Source of the DNA: Halichoerus grypus
Taxonomy: Eukaryota > Chordata > Mammalia > Carnivora > Phocidae
DNA: 64,000 nt
Assembly: GCF_964656455.1 (NCBI RefSeq)
Contig: NC_135714.1
Coordinates: 165,680,243-165,744,242, forward strand
Direction of reading: 5' to 3'
Below the pieces are notes generated by a model. The model did no database searches and was not told the origin of the DNA. It was given only the letters and a program-made list of their open reading frames with translations. A program made the position numbers and the translations under genes. Positions 1 to 10,160 of the stretch are shown here, in pieces. Positions within the stretch are counted from its first letter, which is position 1; every line of letters starts with the position of its first letter.

Positions 1-647
1 AATGGATAAAGAAGAGGGGGTATATATATATACAATGGAATATTATGCAGCCATCAAAAGGAATGAGATCTTGCCCTCTGCAACGACGTGGATGGAACTG
101 GAGGGTATCATGCTGAGCGAAATAAGTCAAACAGAGAAAGACATGTATCATATGACCTCACTGATATGAGGAATTCTTAATCTCAGGAAACAAACTGAGG
201 GTTGCTGGAGTGGGGGCTGGGGTGGGAGGGATGGGGTCACTGGGTGTTGGACACTGGGGAGGGTATGTGTTCTGGTAAGCGCTGTGAATTGTGCAAGACT
301 GTTGAATCTCAGATCTGTACCTCTGAAACAAATAATGCAATATATGTTAAGAAAGAAAAAAAGAAGAAGAAGAATGTAGCAGGAGGGGAAGAATGAAGGG
401 GGGAAAATCGGAGGGGGAAAAGAACCATGAGAGACGATGGACTCTGAAAAACAAACTGAGGGTTCTAGAGGGGAGGGGGGTGGGAGGATGGGTTAGCCTG
501 GTGATGGGTATTGAGCAGGGCACGATCTGCATGGAGCACTGGGTGATATGCACAAACAATGAATCATGGAACACTATATCTAAAACTAATGATGTAATGT
601 ATGGGGATTAACATAACAATAAAAACATTTAATAATAATAATAATAA
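1..647 (+). mobile_element. L1 3'-end fragment, copy 1 (window-truncated)
   Basis: The fragment holds the end of the L1 ORF2 reading frame, then the 3' UTR, AATAAA at 618-623 and an (AAT)n A-rich tail. (TA)6 at 21-32 is out of phase with the downstream ORF2 frame, so the remnant is frameshifted. The 3' UTR has gaaaagaacc near 415, the form also seen in copies 3, 6, 7 and 8. The right-hand duplication is at 648-662. Confidence 0.95.
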
Positions 648-3600
648 AGAACGCTTGCTATTAGACTTCCATGCAAAAGTGGGGCCGCAGTGCTAGCTTC
701 ATGAAACAAGTGGGGAGTCGTGTTCTGTCTTCTGCCGGGGCCTGAGTCCCACACGGAAAATGGGTCTGGACTCCCTTGCAGTGCTCTCACGCACGCCCAC
801 GACAAAATGCTGCCACCCTCAGGATCAGCTGTTTTACCTGCAGCACAGGCTCTCAACCGAGTTTTTCCTTCGAGTTAGGTGGCTGTGTTTAAGCCTGCAC
901 ACACACCCTGGGCAATGGTACTAGCCCCATAACCATGATGTGAGTTGAGAGCTGCCTTCTGTACCGGCCTGTCTCTCCCCGATATTACGATATTGAAACC
1001 GTCCCAGGGCTCTCAGCCACAGTACACCCTAAACTGCTTCGCCCACACAGAGGTCGACGGTAGCTAAAGCACGGCTTCTCTACAGTGTTGTTTCTTCGAG
1101 TTAGAACGCTAGCTATTAGACTTCCATGCAAAAGTGGGGCTGCCGTGCTAGCGTGATGAAACACATGGGGAGTCGTGTTCTGCCTTTCGCTGGGGCCTGA
1201 GTCTCACTCGCAAAAAGCTTTGGACTCCCTTGCAGTGCTCTCACGCACGCACACAACAAAATGCTTGCACCCTCAGGAGCAGCTCTTTTACCTGCAGCAC
1301 AGGCTCTCTACCGAGTTTTTCCTTCGAGTTAGGTGGCTGTGTTTAAGCCTGCACACACCCACGGGGCAACGGAACTAGCCCCATAACCACGTAGTGAGTT
1401 CAGATCTGCCTTATGTGCCAGCCTGTCTCTCCCCCGATATTATGAAATGGAAACCGTCCCCAGGCTCTCAGCCACAGTACACCCTAAACTGCTTCGCCCA
1501 CAGAGAGGTCGACGGTAGCCAAAGCACGGTTTCTCTACAGTGTTGTTTCTCCCGAGTTAGAAAGCTAGCTGTTAGACTTCCATGCAAAAGTGGGGCCGCA
1601 GTCCTAGCTTCATGGAGCAAGTGGGGAGTCGTGTTCTGGCTTCTTCCGGGGCCTGGGTCTCACAAGGAAAATGCTTTTGGACTCACTTGCAGTGCGCTCA
1701 CGCATGCACACAGCAAAATGCGTCCACCCTGAGGCATGGCTCTTTTAGCCGAAGCAGGAATTCCCTACAGAGTTGTTCCTTTGAGTTAGGTGGTTGGCTT
1801 TAGGCCTGCAGGCACCCCCGGGGCAAGGGCACTAGCCTCATCAACCAGAGGTGACTTGAGAGCTGCCTTCCGCACCGGCCTGTTTCTCACTCCATTTCAC
1901 GTCTGGGACCCTTTCCCCGGTCTCTCGTACACGAGCAGGGTCAAATTCCTCCTGCTTCAGGAACGGCAATGTTAACTCAAGCGCAGTCACTCGAGAGGAT
2001 TGATTCTTGGTGTTAGTAGCCTGGGAACTAGGCATCCAGGCACACAGGGTACAGCAGTGCTAATCTCCTCAAACAAGAGGTGAGTCGACAGCAGCCTTCC
2101 TTCCAGGCCTGCTTCTCACTCCGAGTTACGTTTAGGTTCCATTTCTCATGCTTTCACAAAAACACACAACAGATGAAGTGCACGCTCAGGAAGGGCGATC
2201 TTTGCTGAGGCACGGGTTCTCTACAGTTTTGTTCCTTTGCGTTGCGTGGATGGCACTGAGGACTCCACGCACACACGGGAGAGCCGATCTAGTTTCCCGA
2301 AACAAGAGTTGAGTCCATAGGGGCCTTCTGCCCATGCTTATTTCTCCCTCCGAATTCGGCTGGGACTCCTTCCCCAGGTTTGCACTCAAGCAGACTTGAA
2401 AATGCTGCCACCCTGTGGAGAGGCGAACGAGCTGAAGCTGGGCTTCTTGAGCGGCTTCTTTCTGCCAAATCAGTGTGGAGCCCTTAGCATTCCTATGCAC
2501 ACATGGAGCCGAAGTGTTAGCTTCAGGTAACAAGAGCTGAGTCGAGAGGAGCCTTCTGGCCCGGACTCCTTCTCCCTCGGTTTCACGTAAGGAACCCGTT
2601 CCTCAGGCTCTCACCCACGGTAGCCTGGAAAGTGCTTCCTCCCTCAGAGAGGTGGATGGTAGCTAAAGCACGGTTTCTCTACCGTGTTGTTTCTTCCAGG
2701 GAGAACGCTAGCGATTAGATTTCCATGCAAAAGTAGGGCCGCAGTGCTAGCTAAATGAAACACACGGGGAGTCGTCTTCTGCCTTTTGCTGGGGCCTGAG
2801 TCTCACTCGCAGAAACTTTGGACTCCCTTGCAGTCCTCTCACGCACGCACACAACCAAATGCTTCCACCCTCAGGAGCGGCTGTTTGAGCTGAAGCACGG
2901 ATTCTCTACCGTGTTTTTCCTTTGAGTTAGGTGGCTGTCTTTCAGCCTGCACACACACCCAGGGCAACGGTACTAGCCCCATAACCATGATGTGAGTTGA
3001 GAGCTGCCTTCTGTACCGGCCTGTCTCTCCCCCGATTTTACAAAATGGAAAATGTCCCCAGGCTCTCAGCCACAGTACACCCTAAACTGCTTCGCCCACA
3101 GAGAGGTCGACGGTAGCTAAAGCACGGTTTCTCTACTGTGTAGTTTCTTCGAGTTAGAACGCTAGCTCTTAGACTTCCATGCAAATGTGGGGCTGCCGTG
3201 CTAGCTTGGTAAAACACATGGGGAGTCGTGTTCTGCCTTTCGCTGGGGCCTGAGTCTCACTCGCAAAATGCTTTGGACTCCCTTGCAGTGCTCTCACGCA
3301 CGCACACAACAAAAGGCTTCCACCCTTAGGAGCAGCTGTTTTACCTGCAGCTCGGATTCCCTACCGAGTTTTTCCTTCGAGTTAAGTGGCTGTCTTTAAG
3401 CCTGCACACACCCACGGGGCAACGGAACTAGCCCCTTAAGCATGTAGTGAGTTGAGAGCTGCCTTCTGTACCGGACTGTCTCTCCCCCTATATTCCGAAA
3501 TGGAAACCGTCCCCAGGCTGCCAGCCACAGTACACCCTAAACTGCTTCGCCCACACAGAGGTCGACGGTAGCTAAAGCACGGCTTCTCTACAGTGTTGTT

Positions 3601-5265
3601 TCTTCGACTTAGAACGCTAGCTATTAGACTTCCCTGAAAAGTGGCGCTGCCGTGCTAGCTTGATGAAACACATGGGGAGTGGTGTTCTGCCTTTCGCTGG
3701 GGCCTGAGTCTCACTCGCAGAAAGCTTTGGACTCCCTTGCAGTGCTCTCACGCACGCACACAACAAAATGCTTCCACCCTCAGGAGCAGCTGTTTTACCT
3801 GCAGCACAGGCTCTCTACCGAGTTTTTCCTTCGAGTTAGGTGGCTGTGTTTCAGCCTGCACACACACCCTGGGCAACGGTAGTAGCCCCATAACCATGAT
3901 GTGAGTTGAGAGCTGCCTTCTGTGCCGGCCTGTCCCTCCACCGATATTATGATATTGAAACCGTCCCAGGGCTCCCAACCTCAGTACACCCTAAACTGCT
4001 TCGCCCTCAGAGAGGTCGACGGTAGCTAAAGCACGGTTTCTCTACAGTGTTGTTTCTTCGACTTAGAAAGCTAACTATCAGACTTCCATGCAAAAGTGGG
4101 GCCGCAGTATTAGATTCATGGAGCAAGTGGGGAGTCGTGTTCTGGCTTCTTCTGGGGCCTGGGTCTCACAAGGAAAATGCTTTTGGACTCACTTGCTGTG
4201 CACTCACGCATGCCCACCACACAATGCGTCCACCCTGAGGCATGGCTCTTTTAGCCGAAGCAGGAATTCTCTACAGAGTTGTTCCTTTGAGTTAGGCGGT
4301 TGGCTTATGGCCTGCAGGAACACACGGGGCAAGGGTACTGGCCTCATAAACAAGAGGTGAGTTGAGAGCTGCCTTCCGCACCGGCCTGTTTCTCACTCCA
4401 TTTCACGTATGGGACCCTTTCCCCGGTCTCTCATACACGAACACTATACAACTCCTGCGGCTTCAGGAACTGCAATGTTAGCTAAAGCGCAGTAACGCTA
4501 CAGCATTGATTCTTGGTGTTAGTAGTCTGGTAGGCGAATGAGCTGCACCTGGGATTCTTGACAGGCTTGTTTCTTCCCAGTCAGTGTCGAGCACATAGCA
4601 TTCCAAGCACACATGGAGCAGTAGTGTTAGCTTCAGGTAGCAAGAGCTGAGTCCAGAGGTGCCTTCTGCCCGGACCTATTTCTCCCTTGGTTTCACGTAT
4701 GGAACCCGTTCCCCAGGCTCTCAGCCACGGTACTCCGTGTAATACTTCCTCCATCTAGAGGTCGACGGTAGCTAAAGCAGGGTTTCTCTACAGTGTTGTT
4801 TCTTCGAGTTAGAACACTAGCTGTTAGACTTCCATGCAAAAGTGGGGCTGCCGTGCTAGCGTGATGAAACACATGGGGAGTCGTGTTCTGCCTTCTGCTG
4901 GGGCCTGAGGCTCACTCACAAAAGGCTTTGGACTCCCTTGCAGGGCTCTCATGCACGCACACAACATAATGCTTCCACCTTCAAGAGCGGCTCTTTTAGC
5001 TGAAGCATGGATTCTCCAGCGAGTTTTTCCTTCGAGTTAGGCGGTTTTCATGAAGCCTGCACACACACCCGGGGCAACGGTACTAGCCCCATAACCATGG
5101 TGTGAGTTGAGAGCTGCCTTCTCTCCGGGCTGTCCCTCCCTCGATTTTAGGAAACGGAACCCGTCCCCAGGCTCTCACCCACCGTACACCCTAAACTGCT
5201 TCCTCCCACACAGAGGTCGTCGGTAGCTAAAGCACGGTTTCTCTTCAGTGTTGTTTCTCCGAGTT

Positions 5266-5280
5266 AGAACGCTTGCTATT
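5266..5280 (+). repeat. L1 target-site duplication, left (agaacgcttgctatt)
   Basis: Satellite sequence immediately before the L1 5' truncation point in U2. It is identical to the 15 bases after the L1 tail; the match could be 16 bases if the next A is counted. It marks the staggered target-primed insertion site. The same pair occurs around every L1 copy in the window. Confidence 0.93.
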
Positions 5281-5353
5281 AATGTCCACAATAGCCAAAC
5301 TGTGGAAAGAGCCAAGATGTCCACCAACAGATGAATGGATAAAGAAGAGGGGG

Positions 5354-5371
5354 TATATATATATATATATA
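5354..5371 (+). repeat. (TA)n microsatellite inside L1
   Basis: TA repeat in the ORF2 remnant. Counts across the 13 copies in order are 6, 9, 6, 9, 7, 6, 7, 10, 7, 7, 8, 10, 10. It is the only length-variable simple repeat in the unit and accounts for almost all unit length variation. Confidence 0.95.
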
Positions 5372-5550
5372 CAATGGAATATTATGCAGCCATCAAAAGG
5401 AATGAGATCTTGCCCTCTGCAACGACGTGGATGGAACTGGAGGGTATCATGCTGAGCGAAATAAGTCAAACAGAGAAAGACATGTATCATATGACCTCAC
5501 TGATATGAGGAATTCTTAATCTCAGGAAACAAACTGAGGGTTGCTGGAGT

Positions 5551-5575
5551 GGGGGCTGGGGTGGGAGGGATGGGG
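5551..5575 (+). other. G-rich tract with quadruplex potential, first 3' UTR module
   Basis: Five G runs of three to five bases separated by loops of one or two bases (ggggg, gggg, ggg, ggg, gggg). This fits a four-run G-quadruplex pattern with very short loops. G-rich 3' UTR tracts are a known property of mammalian L1s. The tract recurs in all 13 copies, for example at 212-236. Confidence 0.75.
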
Positions 5576-5688
5576 TCACTGGGTGTTGGACACTGGGGAG
5601 GGTATGTGTTCTGGTAAGCGCTGTGAATTGTGCAAGACTGTTGAATCTCAGATCTGTACCTCTGAAACAAATAATGCAATATATGTTA

Positions 5689-5770
5689 AGAAAGAAAAAA
5701 AGAAGAAGAAGAATGTAGCAGGAGGGGAAGAATGAAGGGGGGAAAATCGGAGGGGGAGAAGAACCATGAG
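5689..5770 (+). other. Polypurine stretch in L1 3' UTR
   Basis: An almost pure purine strand: A/G-rich aagaaag-type repeats, then gaagaagaag, then GGGGG runs. Only a few pyrimidines interrupt it. It is the A-rich link between the two G-rich halves of the carnivoran-type L1 3' UTR and repeats once per unit. Confidence 0.7.
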
Positions 5771-5808
5771 AGACGATGGACTCTGAAAAACAAACTGAGG
5801 GTTCTAGA

Positions 5809-5831
5809 GGGGAGGGGGGTGGGAGGATGGG
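5809..5831 (+). other. G-rich tract with quadruplex potential, second 3' UTR module
   Basis: Runs of gggg, gggggg, ggg and ggg separated by one to four bases. It fits a G-quadruplex pattern. In copy 7 the run near 31579 is shortened by a G-to-T change. Confidence 0.7.
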
Positions 5832-5956
5832 TTAGCCTGGTGATGGGTATTGAGCAGGGCACGATCTGCATGGAGCACTGGGTGATATGCACAAACAATG
5901 AATCATGGAACACTATATCTAAAACTAATGATGTAATGTATGGGGATTAACATAAC

Positions 5957-5962
5957 AATAAA
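5957..5962 (+). promoter_or_regulatory. Polyadenylation signal AATAAA of L1
   Basis: Canonical AATAAA about 25 bases before the end of the element and its A-rich tail. It is conserved in every copy, so any sense transcript of the array would meet one such signal per unit. Whether it is used cannot be read from the sequence. Confidence 0.7.
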
Positions 5963-5986
5963 AACATTTAATAATAATAATAATAA

Positions 5987-6001
5987 AGAACGCTTGCTAT
6001 T
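5987..6001 (+). repeat. L1 target-site duplication, right (agaacgcttgctatt)
   Basis: Follows the (AAT)n tail of the L1 directly and continues into the satellite as agacttcc. Removing the L1 and one duplicate restores a continuous satellite dimer (gagttagaacgcttgctatt then agacttcc), which resembles the uninterrupted dimer junctions elsewhere in the unit, such as at 6444-6460. Confidence 0.93.
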
Positions 6002-6453
6002 AGACTTCCATGCAAAAGTGGGGCCGCAGTGCTAGCTTCATGAAACAAGTGGGGAGTCGTGTTCTGTCTTCTGCCGGGGCCTGAGTCCCACACGGAAAAT
6101 GGGTCTGGACTCCCTTGCAGTGCTCTCACGCACGCACACAACAAAATGCTGCCACCCTCAGGAGCAGCTGTTTTACCTGCAGCACAGGCTCTCAACCGAG
6201 TTTTTCCTTCGAGTTAGGTGGCTGTGTTTAAGCCTGCACACACACCCTGGGCAATGGTACTAGCCCCATAACCATGATGTGAGTTGAGAGCTGCCTTCTG
6301 TACCGGCCTGTCTCTCCCCGATATTACGATCTTGAAACCGTCCCAGGGCTCTCAGCCACAGTACACCCTAAACTGCTTCGCCCACACAGAGGTCGACGGT
6401 AGCTAAAGCACGGCTTCTCTACAGTGTTGTTTCTTCGAGTTAGAACGCTAGCT
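5999..6453 (+). repeat. Satellite dimer 1 of U2
   Basis: A dimer of about 455 bp made of two diverged monomers. It starts at attagacttccatgc. The second half starts near gtggctgtgtttaagcctgc, about 228 bases in. This dimer is fused with dimer 2 in U11 and U12. Confidence 0.85.
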
Positions 6454-6908
6454 ATTAGACTTCCATGCAAAAGTGGGGCTGCCGTGCTAGCGTGATGAAA
6501 CACATGGGGAGTCGTGTTCTGCCTTTCGCTGGGGCCTGAGTCTCACTCGCAAAAAGCTTTGGACTCCCTTGCAGTGCTCTCACGCACGCACACAACAAAA
6601 TGCTTGCACCCTCAGGAGCAGCTCTTTTACCTGCAGCACAGGCTCTCTACCGAGTTTTTCCTTCGAGTTAGGTGGCTGTGTTTAAGCCTGCACACACCCA
6701 CGGGGCAACGGAACTAGCCCCATAACCATGTAGTGAGTTCAGATCTGCCTTATGTGCCAGCCTGTCTCTCCCCCGATATGATGAAATGGAAACCGTCCCC
6801 AGGCTCTCAGCCACAGTACACCCTAAACTGCTTCGCCCACAGAGAGGTCGACGGTAGCTAAAGCACGGTTTCTCTACAGTGTTGTTTCTCCGAGTTAGAA
6901 AGCTAGCT
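6454..6908 (+). repeat. Satellite dimer 2 of U2
   Basis: Begins with the same attagacttccatgc anchor after gaacgctagct. Half-dimer anchor words (gagtttttccttcgagttag and gttgtttctccgagttag) recur about 228 bases apart. Confidence 0.85.
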
Positions 6909-7360
6909 GTTAGACTTCCATGCAAAAGTGGGGCCGCAGTCCTAGCTTCATGGAGCAAGTGGGGAGTCGTGTTCTGGCTTCTTCCGGGGCCTGGGTCTCA
7001 CAAGGAAAATGCTTTTGGACTCACTTGCAGTGCGCTCACGCATGCACACAGCAAAATGCGTCCACCCTGAGGCATGGCTCTTTTAGCCGAAGCAGGAATT
7101 CCCTACAGAGTTGTTCCTTTGAGTTAGGTGGTTGGCTTTAGGCCTGCAGGCACCCCCGGGGCAAGGGCACTAGCCTCATCAACCAGAGGTGACTTGAGAG
7201 CTGCCTTCCGCACCGGCCTGTTTCTCACTCCATTTCACGTCTGGGACCCTTTCCCCGGTCTCTCGTACACGAGCAGGGTCAAATTCCTCCTGCTTCAGGA
7301 ACGGCAATGTTAACTCAAGCGCAGTCACTCGAGAGGATTGATTCTTGGTGTTAGTAGCCT
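6909..7360 (+). repeat. Satellite dimer 3 of U2
   Basis: Begins gttagacttccatgc. It carries a distinctive catggagcaagtgg / ctcacaaggaaaatg subtype that recurs at 9415-9867, so it is a paralogue of dimer 9 from an older internal duplication. Confidence 0.85.
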
Positions 7361-7820
7361 GGGAACTAGGCATCCAGGCACACAGGGTACAGCAGTGCTA
7401 ATCTCCTCAAACAAGAGGTGAGTCGACAGCAGCCTTCCTTCCAGGCCTGCTTCTCACTCCGAGTTACGTTTAGGTTCCATTTCTCATGCTTTCACAAAAA
7501 CACACAACAGATGAAGTGCACGCTCAGGAAGGGCGATCTTTGCTGAGGCACGGGTTCTCTACAGTTTTGTTCCTTTGCGTTGCGTGGATGGCACTGAGGA
7601 CTCCACGCACACACGGGAGAGCCGATCTAGTTTCCCGAAACAAGAGTTGAGTCCATAGGGGCCTTCTGCCCATGCTTATTTCTCCCTCCGAATTCGGCTG
7701 GGACTCCTTCCCCAGGTTTGCACTCAAGCAGACTTGAAAATGCTGCCACCCTGTGGAGAGGCGAACGAGCTGAAGCTGGGGTTCTTGAGCGGCTTCTTTC
7801 TGCCAAATCAGTGTGGAGCC
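7361..7820 (+). repeat. Satellite dimer 4 of U2 (diverged)
   Basis: A more diverged dimer. The anchors survive only as gttttgttcctttgcgttgcg and ggcttctttctgccaaatcag. Most of it is missing from the second copy of the internal duplication (see 9868). Confidence 0.7.
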
Positions 7821-8051
7821 CTTAGCATTCCTATGCACACATGGAGCCGAAGTGTTAGCTTCAGGTAACAAGAGCTGAGTCGAGAGGAGCCTTCTGGCCC
7901 GGACTCCTTCTCCCTCGGTTTCACGTAAGGAACCCGTTCCTCAGGCTCTCACCCACGGTAGCCTGGAAAGTGCTTCCTCCCTCAGAGAGGTGGATGGTAG
8001 CTAAAGCACGGTTTCTCTACCGTGTTGTTTCTTCCAGGGAGAACGCTAGCG
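7821..8051 (+). repeat. Satellite single monomer of U2
   Basis: A single monomer of about 231 bp starting cttagcattcctatgcac, which breaks the two-by-two alternation. It has a paralogue at 9931-10160. Confidence 0.75.
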
Positions 8052-8505
8052 ATTAGATTTCCATGCAAAAGTAGGGCCGCAGTGCTAGCTAAATGAAACA
8101 CACGGGGAGTCGTCTTCTGCCTTTTGCTGGGGCCTGAGTCTCACTCGCAGAAACTTTGGACTCCCTTGCAGTCCTCTCACGCACGCACACAACCAAATGC
8201 TTCCACCCTCAGGAGCGGCTGTTTGAGCTGAAGCACGGATTCTCTACCGTGTTTTTCCTTTGAGTTAGGTGGCTGTCTTTCAGCCTGCACACACACCCAG
8301 GGCAACGGTACTAGCCCCATAACCATGATGTGAGTTGAGAGCTGCCTTCTGTACCGGCCTGTCTCTCCCCCGATTTTACAAAATGGAAAATGTCCCCAGG
8401 CTCTCAGCCACAGTACACCCTAAACTGCTTCGCCCACAGAGAGGTCGACGGTAGCTAAAGCACGGTTTCTCTACTGTGTAGTTTCTTCGAGTTAGAACGC
8501 TAGCT
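8052..8505 (+). repeat. Satellite dimer 5 of U2
   Basis: Starts attagatttccatgc. With the next dimer it is lost from U6, where the join lies just upstream in ggtagctaaagcacgg. Confidence 0.85.
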
Positions 8506-8960
8506 CTTAGACTTCCATGCAAATGTGGGGCTGCCGTGCTAGCTTGGTAAAACACATGGGGAGTCGTGTTCTGCCTTTCGCTGGGGCCTGAGTCTCACTC
8601 GCAAAATGCTTTGGACTCCCTTGCAGTGCTCTCACGCACGCACACAACAAAAGGCTTCCACCCTTAGGAGCAGCTGTTTTACCTGCAGCTTGGATTCCCT
8701 ACCGAGTTTTTCCTTCGAGTTAAGTGGCTGTCTTTAAGCCTGCACACACCCACGGGGCAACGGAACTAGCCCCTTAAGCATGTAGTGAGTTGAGAGCTGC
8801 CTTCTGTACCGGACTGTCTCTCCCCCTATATTCCGAAATGGAAACCGTCCCCAGGCTGCCAGCCACAGTACACCCTAAACTGCTTCGCCCACACAGAGGT
8901 CGACGGTAGCTAAAGCACGGCTTCTCTACAGTGTTGTTTCTTCGACTTAGAACGCTAGCT
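8506..8960 (+). repeat. Satellite dimer 6 of U2
   Basis: Starts cttagacttccatgcaaatg. It is the second dimer deleted in U6. It has tggattccc near 8692, shared with U3, where other units have cggattccc. Confidence 0.85.
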
Positions 8961-9414
8961 ATTAGACTTCCCTGAAAAGTGGCGCTGCCGTGCTAGCTTG
9001 ATGAAACACATGGGGAGTGGTGTTCTGCCTTTCGCTGGGGCCTGAGTCTCACTCGCAGAAAGCTTTGGACTCCCTTGCAGTGCTCTCACGCACGCACACA
9101 ACAAAATGCTTCCACCCTCAGGAGCAGCTGTTTTACCTGCAGCACAGGCTCTCTACCGAGTTTTTCCTTCGAGTTAGGTGGCTGTGTTTCAGCCTGCACA
9201 CACACCCTGGGCAACGGTAGTAGCCCCATAACCATGATGTGAGTTGAGAGCTGCCTTCTGTGCCGGCCTGTCCCTCCACCGATATTATGATATTGAAACC
9301 GTCCCAGGGCTCCCAACCTCAGTACACCCTAAACTGCTTCGCCCTCAGAGAGGTCGACGGTAGCTAAAGCACGGTTTCTCTACAGTGTTGTTTCTTCGAC
9401 TTAGAAAGCTAACT
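8961..9414 (+). repeat. Satellite dimer 7 of U2
   Basis: Starts attagacttccctg, with a short deletion relative to its neighbours (ccctgaaaagtgg for ccatgcaaaagtgg). This dimer follows the deletion join in U6. Confidence 0.85.
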
Positions 9415-9867
9415 ATCAGACTTCCATGCAAAAGTGGGGCCGCAGTATTAGATTCATGGAGCAAGTGGGGAGTCGTGTTCTGGCTTCTTCTGGGCCCTGG
9501 GTCTCACAAGGAAAATGCTTTTGGACTCACTTGCTGTGCACTCACGCATGCACACCACACAATGCGTCCACCCTGAGGCATGGCTCTTTTAGCCGAAGCA
9601 GGAATTCTCTACAGAGTTGTTCCTTTGAGTTAGGCGGTTGGCTTATGGCCTGCAGGAACACACGGGGCAAGGGTACTGGCCTCATAAACAAGAGGTGAGT
9701 TGAGAGCTGCCTTCCGCACCGGCCTGTTTCTCACTCCATTTCACGTATGGGACCCTCTCCCCGGTCTCTCATACACGAACACTATACAACTCCTGCGGCT
9801 TCAGGAACTGCAATGTTAGCTAAAGCGCAGTAAAGCTACAGCATTGATTCTTGGTGTTAGTAGTCTG
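9415..9867 (+). repeat. Satellite dimer 8 of U2 (paralogue of dimer 3)
   Basis: Starts atcagacttccatgc and matches 6909-7360 closely throughout, much better than it matches neighbouring dimers. Confidence 0.85.
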
Positions 9868-9930
9868 GTAGGCGAATGAGCTGCACCTGGGATTCTTGAC
9901 AGGCTTGTTTCTTCCCAGTCAGTGTCGAGC
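9868..9930 (+). repeat. Partial monomer remnant of U2
   Basis: About 63 bp starting taggcgaatgagctg. It matches the end of the diverged dimer near 7758-7820. About 0.4 kb corresponding to 7363-7757 is absent, so this marks an old deletion fixed in all units. Confidence 0.75.
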
Positions 9931-10160
9931 ACATAGCATTCCAAGCACACATGGAGCAGTAGTGTTAGCTTCAGGTAGCAAGAGCTGAGTCCAGAGGTGC
10001 CTTCTGCCCGGACCTATTTCTCCCTTGGTTTCACGTATGGAACCCGTTCCCCAGGCTCTCAGCCACGGTACTCCGTGTAATACTTCCTCCATCTAGAGGT
10101 CGACGGTAGCTAAAGCAGGGTTTCTCTACAGTGTTGTTTCTTCGAGTTAGAACACTAGCT
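9931..10160 (+). repeat. Satellite single monomer of U2 (paralogue of 7821-8051)
   Basis: Starts acatagcattccaagcac and parallels 7821-8051 through gtgttagcttcaggta and the cacggta region. It supports a multi-monomer ancestral duplication. Confidence 0.75.

Larger units (their letters stand above)
1..5280 (+). repeat. Macrosatellite unit U1 (5' end cut by window)
   Basis: The first 53 bases of the L1 lie outside the window; adding them gives 5333 bp. It carries (TA)6 and one extra C near 1553 (ctcccgag instead of ctccgag), a variant shared with U3 and U9. A private change at 824 gives aggatcag where the others have aggagcag. It shares gtagccaaag and ccacgtag with U3. Confidence 0.97.
5281..5986 (+). 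mobile_element. 5'-truncated L1, copy 2 (reference copy)
   Basis: A 706-bp 5'-truncated, sense-oriented LINE-1 end. From 5282 it encodes the last part of ORF2 (residues MSTIAKLWKEP then DEWIKK); the same region past the TA tract encodes TMEYYAAIK in another frame, because (TA)9 at 5354-5371 shifts it. The stop of the ORF2 frame is the TGA in ctgatatgagg near 5507. The 3' UTR has two G-rich tracts, a polypurine stretch at 5689-5770, AATAAA at 5957-5962 and a tail of (AAT)n. It is flanked by agaacgcttgctatt at 5266-5280 and 5987-6001. The element is inactive: no promoter, ORF1 or catalytic part of ORF2 is present. Confidence 0.96.

Noticed and set aside
1394..1732. A 112-codon plus-strand open frame in U1, also at 12065 and 43167
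   Set aside because: It exists only in U1, U3 and U9, where a single extra C (ctcccgag) joins two shorter frames. A gene would not depend on a sporadic one-base insertion.
5255..5275. Possible CENP-B box in the cttcgagttagaacgct region of the monomers
   Set aside because: The pattern needs TTCG, four bases, A, two bases, then CGGG. The TTCG and A are present but CGGG is not; the following bases are acgc or tggc.
7524..7871. A 115-codon minus-strand open frame repeated in U1-U12
   Set aside because: It lies wholly in satellite, has no recognisable domain, and is preserved only because the units are near-identical copies. Other frames in the same satellite are equally open by chance.
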